From NCBI RefSeq assembly GCF_020616335.1, contig NZ_CP085051.1:2232001-2296000 (forward strand): a stretch of 64,000 bases of DNA, written 5' to 3'. Source of the DNA: Corynebacterium uberis (lineage in GTDB: Bacteria > Actinomycetota > Actinomycetes > Mycobacteriales > Mycobacteriaceae). How positions within the stretch are numbered: the first letter of the stretch is position 1; the number at the start of each line of letters is the position of its first letter. The position numbers and the translations under genes are program-made. A model generated the notes under the pieces. The model had not been told where the DNA came from and searched no databases. It worked only from the letters and a program-made list of their open reading frames with translations. Positions 46,047 through 54,917 of the stretch are shown here, one piece after another.

Positions 46047-46117
46047 GGGCCCTCTAAATTAACAAACCGCAGGTCGGCCCGATTGGGGGCGTGGAGGGAA
46101 TCTCACAATCGGATCGA

Positions 46118-46135
46118 CCCTAATAGGGATATACT
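46118..46135 (+). promoter_or_regulatory. Candidate promoter for the 288-aa conserved protein
   Basis: A near-consensus -10 TATACT (46130-46135) follows the short palindrome CCCTAATAGGG (46118-46128). No good -35 is seen at 17 bp. It would give a leader of about 95 nt before ATG 46235. Confidence 0.4.
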
Positions 46136-46234
46136 ATGCCAGTCCATAGTAGTGCCTGTTGATTGTGCTGCGCCACACCACCGCCCACCCAGCCGGCCGC
46201 TCCAGCGGCTACGTCGCTTCCTAGGATGGCTGTT

Positions 46235-47101
46235 ATGCGCGTGATCGTTCTGTGCTGCGGCACCCCGGCCCCTGCCCCGCTTGCCCATTCCTCGGCGCAG
46301 GTCCACCTCGTCGATGCCATCCCTACCCGCGCACAGCTGCGCATCGTCGACGATGCCGCCCACGATCTGCTGCCCGTCGATCCGACGCCAAGCCTGGCGG
46401 ACATCCAAGCCCGCCCCGACGTCCCCCACTTAGGCACACCCGGCCCCGCGCCGCAGGCCCCATACCTTCCGGAGCCCCTGCGCATCATCGTCCACGGTTC
46501 CGACGCCGCCCTCAGCGCCGTTCTTACTCGCCTCATGCGTGCCGACGCCCTCTTCGCCGAGGTTGCCTTCGTCCCCACCCAACCGCACTCCACGGCCGCG
46601 GCCACCTGGGGCATCGACGGCACCTGGGCCCAAGCACTCACCGGACACGTTCACCCCATCCCCACCATCCGCACCGACAAGGGCCAGGTTGTCGCCGGAG
46701 CAGCCGAGCTGACCCACGCCGGCGACGAACAATTCCTTGGCGAGGTCATCGTCGACGACGCCACCTTGCTCCTGCGCACCGAAGACTCCGACTCACCCGG
46801 CCGCCCCCGCTACGGCACCTACGGGGCGCGCATCGTGCCAACTATCGACGCCCCCGGGCTCGCCGCCGCCGTCATCAACACCGCAGCGCAGCCCCCGGCA
46901 CGCCGTCTCTGGCAGCCGGAAACCCCCGCCCACAACGTGGACGCAGCAAGCCTGCGCACCGGCCGCGCCGTCCAGTGCGGAGGCCGCGACATCATGGTCA
47001 CCCTCGACGGCGTGCCCGCGCCCCGCCCCGTCACGCGCACAACTTTTTACCGGCACCTGCGCGACACTCAGGCGGTGCGGCCGGCTGCCTCCGACCACTA
47101 A
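46235..47101 (+). CDS. Conserved corynebacterial protein of unknown function
   Basis: 288 aa, no signal peptide or membrane segment. It begins MRVIVLCCGTPAP and contains IIVHGSDAALSAVLTRLMRADALFAEVAF, which has the look of a nucleotide- or lipid-kinase-like alpha/beta fold, but no diagnostic motif is complete. Divergent from purA, a position I recall for an uncharacterised gene in C. glutamicum. ATG 46235 is 8 nt after CTAGGA; ATG 46226 is an alternative. Confidence 0.7.
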   Translation: MRVIVLCCGTPAPAPLAHSSAQVHLVDAIPTRAQLRIVDDAAHDLLPVDPTPSLADIQARPDVPHLGTPGPAPQAPYLPEPLRIIVHGSDAALSAVLTRLMRADALFAEVAFVPTQPHSTAAATWGIDGTWAQALTGHVHPIPTIRTDKGQVVAGAAELTHAGDEQFLGEVIVDDATLLLRTEDSDSPGRPRYGTYGARIVPTIDAPGLAAAVINTAAQPPARRLWQPETPAHNVDAASLRTGRAVQCGGRDIMVTLDGVPAPRPVTRTTFYRHLRDTQAVRPAASDH

Positions 47102-47268
47102 TGCACGGAGGCGGTTACTCGCACCCCGTAAGAAGGGATACGCATTTCCCCCATGCGGATCGGGCGTTCAGCCCTTAGCCCCAGCCGGATTAATCGCCAA
47201 ACGACCATCTACTAAATTGCCTGATTAGCGCGGCCGACGCGTGTAGTTTTCCACACAGAACCAAGGCA

Positions 47269-47613
47269 CTACGTGGCGCTTCCCCCGAATAGTACCACCT
47301 CTATCCCGTCAGGGTAAGTTCCATATATCAAGTACATAGACTCGCGCCGTTCTCCCTGCTCATTACGCCAGGTCACAGGAACGAGCACGGCACACTTTTC
47401 TCCGGATTGCACATTATTTTCCGCCCAGGAAATAACCTCTAACACATTTTCGGCACCAGTACAGCGGTATTTTCTTGTTGAGAATCTAAACTCGGGTTCA
47501 TCAAGAACCTCCCGCTTCCAAAAGGTTACCAAATACTCCGGGGACCTTAGCTCGCCTGACACATCATCATCGGGCATGAGAGCACGTACATCGTCATCTT
47601 TTTTAATATGCAT
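47269..47613 (-). CDS. Hypothetical small protein
   Basis: 114-aa soluble acidic protein, starting MHIKKDDDVRALM, after a good GAGGAAG ribosome-binding site. Clearly AT-richer than its neighbours, which suggests acquisition. I do not recognise the family; no signal peptide or membrane helix. Confidence 0.6.
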   Translation of the reverse strand: MHIKKDDDVRALMPDDDVSGELRSPEYLVTFWKREVLDEPEFRFSTRKYRCTGAENVLEVISWAENNVQSGEKCAVLVPVTWRNEQGERRESMYLIYGTYPDGIEVVLFGGSAT

Positions 47614-47776
47614 TCCGCTTCCTCACTGAACTATGACATAAATGCAGTCTATATTTGACTATATAGGTCTTCTTATCGATACAAGGCGACATAACTGCGG
47701 GGACGGGCGCTTGTGCTGTTGTACGGTGGACACAATTTCTAGCTGTAGCCACGGATCGCCTACAGAGGACAGCACC

Positions 47777-48109
47777 ATGCACCTGCTTTTTACCTACCCC
47801 CGCTTCGAAGCCTACTGCTTAGTGCTGCAGTTCATCCTGGCGTATCTTGCCTACTTCGGTGTACACCAGCACGTGCTAGCGGCCTATATCCTTCTCTCAA
47901 TCGTGGGGACCGTATCGTGCCTGGCGTACCGCGGCGTGCTCGCCATCCTCGGTGTACGGAGCATTCCGCTGGCCTCAGCACCCGGAGTCGCGGCGACCAT
48001 CGTAGGCGCGCTGCTGTGGGTGAGCGTTGACAATGGCATCGGAACGGCCCTCGTCCTCCCCCTCGGAATAGGACTGCTGGTGGGCGGCGTCCTATGCACC
48101 CACGCTTGA
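47777..48109 (+). CDS. Small integral membrane protein
   Basis: 110 aa with four hydrophobic segments covering most of the protein (~15-35, ~36-60, ~65-85, ~88-108). ATG 47777 follows AGAGGA (47763-47768) at 8 nt. No family recognised. Convergent with the FUSC gene (13-bp gap). Confidence 0.6.
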   Translation: MHLLFTYPRFEAYCLVLQFILAYLAYFGVHQHVLAAYILLSIVGTVSCLAYRGVLAILGVRSIPLASAPGVAATIVGALLWVSVDNGIGTALVLPLGIGLLVGGVLCTHA

Positions 48110-48122
48110 CCGCAACGGCCTG

Positions 48123-49295
48123 CTAGTCCTCACCCATATCCCACACCTCCGGCGGATACGCCGGGGTGGCAGAGGTGGGAGCCAGGACCGCCAGCGCAGA
48201 TTCGCGCGACATGCCGCACACGCGCAGCAGGTCAACCAGCAGGGAACGCGACTGCGCCAGGATGGAGTAGGCGGACAGGACGCGGCCTTCGGCAACCTCC
48301 GGGACCATGCGCGCGCCGAGTTGGCGCAGCCGGTTGACCAGCTCGGGAATCTCGGCAGCCTCGCTGCCTTCCCGCCCCTTGGCGTAGAGCTCGGACATGG
48401 CCAGGGTGATGTCACTGAGCTCGTCGATAATGGCGATCTGTTCGTCGGAGACCCGGTCGCCGTCTTCGCCCATGACCATCGCCCGCCGGGCAAGCACCCG
48501 GGTGTTGCGGATGGAATTGTCCACCGGTGCCAAAAGCCGCTCCAGGGTGCGCACCTTGCGCCTGCTGCCCCACATCAGCGGGGAGATCGTTGCAGCCTCG
48601 CGCCCGCCGCGGGCGGCGGCAAGCATGGCATTGATGTCTCCTTGAGTACCGCGCACGGCGTGGAGTGCTTCCCGCAGGGTTTTCGCATCGCCGGCACGCA
48701 GGGCGTCGGAAACATCTTGCAGCACCGACGAGACGATCCCCAATATTTTGGATACCTCAAGCCTGCCCTGATTGAGCGGGTTGTTGGGCATCACCGCGAT
48801 GACCAGCAGGCCCACCACCGACCCAATGATCGCGTCGATCATGCGGTCCGGTCCGGCCGCCCCGGTGGGGGATGCGCCGCCTGGGGGCATGATGGTGGCC
48901 AGCAGAATGGAGCCGATGGCTACCTGGTTGTTTACCAGGGGCGAGGAGGAGACAAAGGAGGCCACGAGCAGGGAGGCGCACACGGCCACGGTGATCTGCC
49001 AGGCCCCAGCTCCGAGCTCCGGGACGATGAGGTCTCCTAGCCCTACGCCCAGGACGCAGCCGAACGACATCTCCAGGGCCCGCTTCATGCGGTCTCCTCC
49101 GGACAGTCCCAGGATGATCACGGCGGAGATGGGGGCGAAGAAGGGCACGCGGTGGCCGAAGAGTTCTTGGGCGACCCACAAAGAAAGCCCGGCCGCGATG
49201 GCGGCCTGGGCGATGGGGAAGGCCCGCTTGCGCACGCGGCGGTAGCGGGCCTTGAGGGAGGAGTCGAGTCCGCGCAGGCGGACGAGGGTAGACAT
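48123..49295 (-). CDS. FUSC-family / aromatic acid exporter-like membrane protein
   Basis: 390 aa: about five to six N-terminal membrane helices (~20-185, with PFFAPISAVIILGLSGGDRM, a FUSC-like motif) followed by a long cytoplasmic helical domain (~190-390). FUSC proteins export aromatic acids or other compounds in some bacteria; the substrate here is unknown. The ATG at 49295 (MSTLVRLRG) is preferred to 49310. Immediately downstream of fda on the same strand, 60 bp apart. Confidence 0.78.
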   Translation of the reverse strand: MSTLVRLRGLDSSLKARYRRVRKRAFPIAQAAIAAGLSLWVAQELFGHRVPFFAPISAVIILGLSGGDRMKRALEMSFGCVLGVGLGDLIVPELGAGAWQITVAVCASLLVASFVSSSPLVNNQVAIGSILLATIMPPGGASPTGAAGPDRMIDAIIGSVVGLLVIAVMPNNPLNQGRLEVSKILGIVSSVLQDVSDALRAGDAKTLREALHAVRGTQGDINAMLAAARGGREAATISPLMWGSRRKVRTLERLLAPVDNSIRNTRVLARRAMVMGEDGDRVSDEQIAIIDELSDITLAMSELYAKGREGSEAAEIPELVNRLRQLGARMVPEVAEGRVLSAYSILAQSRSLLVDLLRVCGMSRESALAVLAPTSATPAYPPEVWDMGED

Positions 49296-49355
49296 TTTCT
49301 CCATCGGCATGGGCTCTAGCTTAAACCGATGGAGCCGTGCTCCCGAACGGTTGTG

Positions 49356-50390
49356 TTACTTGCTCAAGGTGGTGCCCACGGAGTGCAGGTCGGTGCACGC
49401 CTCGATGATGCGCTCGGACATGCCCTGCTCGGCCTTCTTCATGTAGGAGCGGGGGTCGTAGGCCTTCTTGTTGCCCACTTCGCCGTCGATCTTGAGCACG
49501 CCGTTGTAGTTTTCGAACATGTGGGACACGATCGGCCGGGTGAACGCGTACTGGGTGTCGGTGTCCACGTTCATCTTGATGACGCCGTAGCGCAGCGCCT
49601 CTTCGATCTTTTCCTTCTCGGAGCCGGAGCCGCCGTGGAAGACAAAGTCGAAGGGGTTCTCATCCGCGCCCAGGCCCAGCTTCTTGCGGGCGACCTTCTG
49701 GCCTTCGTCGAGGACCTCGGGGCGCAGCTTGACGTTGCCCGGCTTGTACACGCCGTGAACGTTGCCAAAGGTGGCGGCCAGCAGGTAGCGGCCGTTTTCG
49801 CCGGTGCCCAGGGCGTCGATGGTCTTTTCAAAGTCCTCAGGCGAGGTGTAAAGGTTGGCGCCGGCCTTGGCCTGCACGCCGTCCTCTTCGCCGCCGACGA
49901 CGCCGATTTCCACCTCGAGGATGATGTTGGCGGCCTTGGCCTTGGCCAGCAGCTCCTGGGCGATGACCAGGTTCTCATCGATCGGGATGGCGGAGCCGTC
50001 CCACATGTGGGACTGGAACAGCGGCAGCTCGCCGGCGTCGACGCGCTCCTGGGAGATCTTGATCAGGGGGCGGACGTACTCGTCGAGCACTTCCTTCTGG
50101 CAGTGGTCGGTGTGCAGTGCGACGTTGATGCCGTAGTGCTTGGCGGCCTCGTGGGCGAAGGCGGCCAGGGCGCAGGCGCCGGCGACCTTGTTGTTGACGG
50201 CCAGGCCGGATCCGAAGGCGGCACCGCCGGTGGAGAACTGGATGATGCCGTCGGACTCGGCCTCGGCAAAGCCCTTGAGAGCGGCGTTGATGGTCTCCGA
50301 CGAGGTGCAGTTGATGGCCGGGTAGGCAAAGCCACCCTTCTTGGCGCGGTCGAGCATCTCGTTGTAGATCTCAGGGGTTGCGATGGGCAT
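49356..50390 (-). CDS. fda: Fructose-bisphosphate aldolase, class II
   Basis: Glycolytic zinc aldolase, 344 aa. Motifs: NCTSSETINAALKGFAEAES, zinc-binding HTDHCQKE (first His ligand), EVEIGVVGGEEDGV, VFHGGSGS (ligand His and phosphate binding) and KMNVDTDTQYAF. ATG 50390 lies 6 nt after GGAGGA. The position next to purA and pyrE matches C. glutamicum fda. Confidence 0.97.
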   Translation of the reverse strand: MPIATPEIYNEMLDRAKKGGFAYPAINCTSSETINAALKGFAEAESDGIIQFSTGGAAFGSGLAVNNKVAGACALAAFAHEAAKHYGINVALHTDHCQKEVLDEYVRPLIKISQERVDAGELPLFQSHMWDGSAIPIDENLVIAQELLAKAKAANIILEVEIGVVGGEEDGVQAKAGANLYTSPEDFEKTIDALGTGENGRYLLAATFGNVHGVYKPGNVKLRPEVLDEGQKVARKKLGLGADENPFDFVFHGGSGSEKEKIEEALRYGVIKMNVDTDTQYAFTRPIVSHMFENYNGVLKIDGEVGNKKAYDPRSYMKKAEQGMSERIIEACTDLHSVGTTLSK

Positions 50391-50674
50391 GAACACTCCT
50401 CCGTTTAGGGTGCCGGGGTTATCTTCGCTGTCACGCCCGTCTGGTGTGACGAGCGGGCTTGTCCCCGATTATGCCAAGTTCCGGCCGCATCCGCTGCCCG
50501 CGTGGCTCGTACACCCCCGCCACCGCCCCCACACAACCAGACATGTTCGGACATATTCGGGCGTTACGGTGCCGGAATAGCTCACCTGCACCCGCGCGGG
50601 CGTCGTTAAGTGAAATAAGTCACACTGCACGCCGAATTCCCTCAGCGGGGCCAAACGCCTAGTCTGGGGACACT
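50391..50674. other. Divergent intergenic region fda / dedA
   Basis: 284 bp without a gene. It carries the fda ribosome-binding site at 50397-50403 and an AT-rich stretch near 50600-50630. TAGTCT (50660-50665) is a possible -10, 9 nt before the dedA ATG, suggesting a leaderless transcript. Confidence 0.4.
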
Positions 50675-51334
50675 ATGAATGATGTTGTTACCACCCTGGC
50701 CCTCGGCCCGGACTGGATGGACCCGATGTACTTGCTCAGCGGATCGGGCCCGTTTGGATCCTTCATCCTTCCGGGCATTGCGGCCATCGTGTACATCGAA
50801 TCCGGCCTCCTGTTCCCTCTGCTCCCCGGCGATTCGCTGCTGTTTACCGCCGGCATGCTCTCCGTCCAGCATGACCCGTTTGCCCACCTGTGGACGGTCA
50901 TCCCCACCCTCATGCTCGCCGCGTTCCTCGGCGACCAGACCGGCTACTGGATCGGCCGCAAGTTCGGCGACGCCCTCTCGCGGCGCCCCGACGGCAAGAT
51001 CTTCAAGCAGGAATACCTGCGCCAGTCCCACGAGTTCTTTGAAAAGCACGGCCCGATCACGGTGATCATCTGCCGCTTCGTGCCCATCGTGCGCACTTAC
51101 GCGCCGCTGGTCACCGGCATGTCCCGGATGCATTACCGCACGTTCATCACCTTCTCTGCCATCGGCTCGACGCTGTGGGGCGGCGGCGTGACGCTGCTGG
51201 GCGCGTGGCTGGGTCACTATGACATCATTCGCAACAACATCGAGGCGATTTTCCTGCTCATCGTCTTCATCTCGATCCTGCCGGGCATCTACGGCGGCGC
51301 GCGCAGCCTCATCGCCGCGCGCCGCAACTCCTAA
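50675..51334 (+). CDS. DedA family membrane protein
   Basis: 219 aa with the SNARE-associated/DedA core: E-x-x-x-P-x-PGDS form (ESGLLFPLLPGDSLLF), GDQTGYWIGRKFGD, and the basic CRFVPIVRTYAPLVTG with conserved arginines. About five membrane helices. Members flip lipids such as undecaprenyl phosphate or phosphatidylethanolamine; the specific role here is unknown. Confidence 0.9.
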   Translation: MNDVVTTLALGPDWMDPMYLLSGSGPFGSFILPGIAAIVYIESGLLFPLLPGDSLLFTAGMLSVQHDPFAHLWTVIPTLMLAAFLGDQTGYWIGRKFGDALSRRPDGKIFKQEYLRQSHEFFEKHGPITVIICRFVPIVRTYAPLVTGMSRMHYRTFITFSAIGSTLWGGGVTLLGAWLGHYDIIRNNIEAIFLLIVFISILPGIYGGARSLIAARRNS

Positions 51335-51461
51335 GCCCCACTTTCACTACAGTCCCATCTTTCACACCCGTCACACCCCCGGATGATTGCCTTTACCCAC
51401 ACACACGGGTAGCGTCATCCGGGTACTTTTATCTACACAACAGAAAGTGGGGTAGCTCGCT

Positions 51462-52337
51462 TTGCGACGCCGCGTTTCCCTCGCCACCACCCTCCTCGCG
51501 CTGAGCACCGCCACCGCCGCACTCACCGGATCGCTCGCCGGCACCGTCGCCAGCGCCGACGACGCCCACCGCGGCAGCATCGTCACCTTCGGCGACTCCT
51601 ACTCCGCCAACCCCGACCAAGTGCACAACGAACTGCGCGGCATGGTCGGCCCCATCGGCGACTGGGCCCGCAACTACCCCACCAACGCCGCCGGCTGCCT
51701 GGCCGCCCCCAACAACATCCCCGGCAAGCTCGCCCAAAAGACCGGGCGCGCGCTCCACGACTGGTCGTGTGTGGCCGACACCTCCGGCTCCATGCTCCCG
51801 CGTCTCGACGCCGCCCTCGCCGCCGGACACATCTCCAACGACTCCACCGTCGTCTTCGCCCTGGGCATGAACGACTACGGCGGATTTGGGCTGCGCGACA
51901 ACAAGGTCAACATCTTTGACCCCATCGCCGTCAACGGCGCCTACAAGCGCAACCTCCACGCCGCCGCAGACAAGATCCGCGCCGTGGCCCCCGGGGCCCA
52001 GATCATCATCTCCGGCGCCATCCCCACCACCGACCGCGACACCGCCATCTTCTGCGCCGTCAACGTGGTGCCCAACATGCCCGCCGGCGTGCCCGTGCCC
52101 TACCTGCGCGACGTGGAAAACTGGAACCGCGACAACCAGCGCCAGGCCGCCGCGGAAATCGGCGCCACCTACGTGGAGATGATCGACGGCGCCCGCGGCC
52201 ACGAGACCTGCGGCCCGGACGCCCAGCGCTTTGTCGCCGGGTTCATTGACACCACCACCCCCAACTACACCATGTCCGCGCACCCCTCCGACCTGGGCTC
52301 GGAATACGCGGCAAACACGGTGGTTGCCCACTTCTAG
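51462..52337 (+). CDS. Secreted SGNH hydrolase
   Basis: 291 aa with a Sec signal peptide (~1-31, cleavage after VASA). Block I FGDSYSANPD, block III FALGMNDYGGFG (Gly-x-Asn) and C-terminal SAHPSDLGSEY (Asp/His pair). It is closer to a classical SGNH enzyme than the two paralogues at 39-42 kb. The start is TTG 51462; no ATG or GTG sits better. Tail-to-tail 4-bp overlap with the Fic gene. Probably acts on envelope or environmental esters. Confidence 0.87.
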   Translation: MRRRVSLATTLLALSTATAALTGSLAGTVASADDAHRGSIVTFGDSYSANPDQVHNELRGMVGPIGDWARNYPTNAAGCLAAPNNIPGKLAQKTGRALHDWSCVADTSGSMLPRLDAALAAGHISNDSTVVFALGMNDYGGFGLRDNKVNIFDPIAVNGAYKRNLHAAADKIRAVAPGAQIIISGAIPTTDRDTAIFCAVNVVPNMPAGVPVPYLRDVENWNRDNQRQAAAEIGATYVEMIDGARGHETCGPDAQRFVAGFIDTTTPNYTMSAHPSDLGSEYAANTVVAHF

Positions 52338-53548
52338 GCGCTAGTGGCTAGCGGCCCCAGCCCCACCGCCTCCCGGCCAGCCGCACTGAGCCGGAAGCGG
52401 AGGGGCTTTTTTGTCACCTCGGTGACCAGGCCCTTTTCACGCAATTCTTCAGTGCACTTCCGTATTGTCGGTCTACTCTTATTCACCGCCCCGATAAGCT
52501 CCTGGATCCCTATCGCCTCAACATCTCTGAATAATTCAGCTTGCGCAAGAACAAGTAGAACAGTCTTTACATTCACGTCTTCAATACCCAAGTGTGCAAT
52601 GCTATTTCTAGCCACATTTAACAGACGTAAGTATTCTTCAAGCTCCTTGATTACATCTCGACCACCGCGTTCGAGTATATTCAATAACTCACCAATAAAA
52701 GTTGTCACGTCGCCGCAATTGAGCGGATGCTCAACATTTCTAAATGCACGATAATAGTGGTCTTTACGCTGGGCTAACACAACAGACACCCGGGGCAAAA
52801 TGAGCTGAGGCAATGACTCTGCCAGGGCAACACTAAGAAGGTATCGGCCAGTCCTACCATTTCCATCATAGAACGGATGTATGTATTCGAATATGAAATG
52901 GCCAGCCAATGCTCGTACAAGCGCCGGAATGTGGGGGTCGGCCGATTGCTCGAGCATAATATTTAGACCTTGAACGATTCGTGCTTCAGTCGGCGCACCC
53001 GTGTGAATGACCTTCATTCCGCTAGTTATGTAAACCTGTTTTGCGCGAAATAATTCCCCATCAGGTCGATCATCCTCCCCAATTTCGTCTGCCGCTACAT
53101 CCTCATACGCCTGTCGAAGGTCTGCCAACGAAACAGGAGCTGCAGCATCTCCTCGACCAAGCTTCTGATAACGACGTACCGCCTCTGCGAACCTCCCTCG
53201 AGATTTCGTATCAGCAGTATCGAGTACTTGAGCAATTTCTCGACGGGTTGATTTCACAGCTTCAATTTCATTCGTTGCCTGTATCTCGTCAACGATAGTC
53301 TTACTGGCATACTTCCATCGTGCTACACCAGGTAACTCATGCCACAGGCGCTGCGCTTGCCATGCCCCCTTCAAGACCTGTTCGATGGAGGTAACGATCT
53401 CCGGAGTCATGAGGCAGAACATCTCTCCACCCGGAAGCTGGAGGTCCCACCGTATGGCCGCAGGGGACGAGCGCCGCAACGATTCCTCTTGCCGAGCATC
53501 CCGCTCGCCACGACTATGGAAGATCGATTTCAGCGTTGCGTACGTCAT
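52334..53548 (-). CDS. Fic family protein with C-terminal winged helix
   Basis: 404 aa. The Fic core at ~170-290 has the complete motif HPFYDGNGRTGRYL (His ~224), needed to transfer AMP to a target hydroxyl. An N-terminal inhibitory-helix-like TNEIEA (~92-97) resembles the class II (S/T)xxxE(G/N) motif, with Ala in the last position. A winged-helix domain follows (~340-400, IGAVNKSRPTIRKCTEELRE), suggesting DNA binding. Codon usage and the AT-rich middle (about 52.5-53.3 kb) differ from neighbours, indicating acquisition. Its promoter region holds AT palindromes at 53597-53630. Confidence 0.88.
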   Translation of the reverse strand: MTYATLKSIFHSRGERDARQEESLRRSSPAAIRWDLQLPGGEMFCLMTPEIVTSIEQVLKGAWQAQRLWHELPGVARWKYASKTIVDEIQATNEIEAVKSTRREIAQVLDTADTKSRGRFAEAVRRYQKLGRGDAAAPVSLADLRQAYEDVAADEIGEDDRPDGELFRAKQVYITSGMKVIHTGAPTEARIVQGLNIMLEQSADPHIPALVRALAGHFIFEYIHPFYDGNGRTGRYLLSVALAESLPQLILPRVSVVLAQRKDHYYRAFRNVEHPLNCGDVTTFIGELLNILERGGRDVIKELEEYLRLLNVARNSIAHLGIEDVNVKTVLLVLAQAELFRDVEAIGIQELIGAVNKSRPTIRKCTEELREKGLVTEVTKKPLRFRLSAAGREAVGLGPLATSA

Positions 53549-53596
53549 CTAGCCTGCATCTCCAAAATTTTCACATAGACTGCCGCCTGCATGGAT

Positions 53597-53630
53597 CTAT
53601 TTTAAAATATTGGCCAGTTTTTTAAAATAG
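53597..53630. promoter_or_regulatory. Paired TTTTAAAA palindromes upstream of fic
   Basis: CTATTTTAAAA (53597-53607) and TTTTAAAATAG (53620-53630) are perfect 11-bp inverted arms. Each arm contains its own TTTTAAAA palindrome, and the two centres are 20 bp apart, two helical turns. They sit 50 bp upstream of the fic start, fitting autoregulation by the winged-helix domain (inference). Confidence 0.6.
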
Positions 53631-53649
53631 CCCTCGCGCTACCGCCCCG

Positions 53650-54840
53650 TTAGAGGTCTAACTCCCGACTTACCCGCGCGGCGGCCTCGATGAGCATCCA
53701 GCCGGATAGCTGCACCGACAGGTCGCGCTCGTCCACCCGGATCATCCCGGAGCTATGCGCCAATGACCCGGCGCCCAGCCCGTAGTTGTGGGGCAGCCGG
53801 GCGTCGGCGGTCCAGTCGGTGCCAAAGATCGGCAGCCCGTCCACCTCCAGGCGGTGGGCCCACACGCTGTCCGCGGAGGCGATGACCAGCTTGGTGGCCA
53901 ACTTCTTAGTGGCCTTGTTCGCGGGGCTATCCGCGGGCAGCCGTACGGCGACGTCGGCGAGGTAGCGCACCAGAATGCCCTTGAACAGTCCGCCGTCGCC
54001 CTGCCCTGTCTGCGCATCGATCACGCCGGCTGGGGTGGCCATGTGCCGCGCGACGGCCTCCACGATGGAGCGGATGGCCATGATGTAGGGCATGGAGTCA
54101 TCGGCACGCTCCGCCTCGTCGACGGTGCCAATGGATTCATCGCTATCAAACCCGGCGCGCTGGCGCAGCCGCAGCGCAATTTCCAGGCACGCCCCCACCG
54201 TCACTCCCTGGCAGTAGGGGTGAATGTCGCGCACCAGCTCGGGGCCGTGCATGCGCATGCGCAGCCCGTCCATGATCAGCCCGTCATCATCGATGAGGGT
54301 GTCCAGGATCCAGTCGACGATGTGGATCGCCTGGTCCAGCCGGCCGGTGCGCGCCATCATGATCGCGGCGGGGCCGTTGGAGGGCACGTTATAAAACGTC
54401 TCCCCCACCCGCCACGGCAGCACGCCCGTCAGCCCGTCAATGCCGTTGACGATGTCCTGCTCGAGGCCCTCCAACTGCCGGGGCCGGTTCAGCTTGCGCA
54501 GCGCGCCCATCCGCCCGAGCGCCAGCGCCAACCAGGCCTTGTCATCGTAGTAGCGGTTGCGGGTCAATCGGCCGCCGTTGCGCACTCGAATGCCACGCAC
54601 CGTGTTGGTGATGCGCACCCGCCGCGTTCCCGTCGAGCGCCGCCAGTACGCGTCGAGCAGGCAGTCCAGGTAGTGCGCCTGCCACCAATAGTGCCAGCGC
54701 ACAAAGGAGGATTCCTTGGTGGTGGGCGGCCAGGCGGTCACCGCCAGGTTCGTCCGCGGGGTCCCCCACACGCGCGCAGCGTGGCGCTCATTAATGGCAG
54801 ATTCTGAAAGATCCGCGCGGTGTGCCCATTTTTCCTGCAC
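53650..54840 (-). CDS. Glycoside hydrolase family 76-like protein
   Basis: 396 aa without a signal peptide. RYYDDKAWLALALGRMGAL (~96-115) carries the consecutive Asp pair expected of GH76 alpha-1,6-mannanases; also NVPSNGPAAIMMAR and HPYCQGVTVGACLE. GH76 enzymes cleave alpha-1,6-mannose backbones, which corynebacteria have in lipomannan; a cytoplasmic form is unusual. Assignment is by motif. Confidence 0.8.
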   Translation of the reverse strand: MQEKWAHRADLSESAINERHAARVWGTPRTNLAVTAWPPTTKESSFVRWHYWWQAHYLDCLLDAYWRRSTGTRRVRITNTVRGIRVRNGGRLTRNRYYDDKAWLALALGRMGALRKLNRPRQLEGLEQDIVNGIDGLTGVLPWRVGETFYNVPSNGPAAIMMARTGRLDQAIHIVDWILDTLIDDDGLIMDGLRMRMHGPELVRDIHPYCQGVTVGACLEIALRLRQRAGFDSDESIGTVDEAERADDSMPYIMAIRSIVEAVARHMATPAGVIDAQTGQGDGGLFKGILVRYLADVAVRLPADSPANKATKKLATKLVIASADSVWAHRLEVDGLPIFGTDWTADARLPHNYGLGAGSLAHSSGMIRVDERDLSVQLSGWMLIEAAARVSRELDL

Positions 54841-54917
54841 TACTTGCCTCCGAAGGATGGAACGCGTTGTGGCCGTCCACGTCAGTCTAGCCGCCCCCGT
54901 GTCCTAGACTGAGCCCC

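Noticed and set aside
45946..46107. CRISPR-like reading of the CTAATCTCACA repeats
   Set aside because: Only four full units in alternating orientation, no cas genes, and spacing is symmetric around one centre rather than repeat-spacer.
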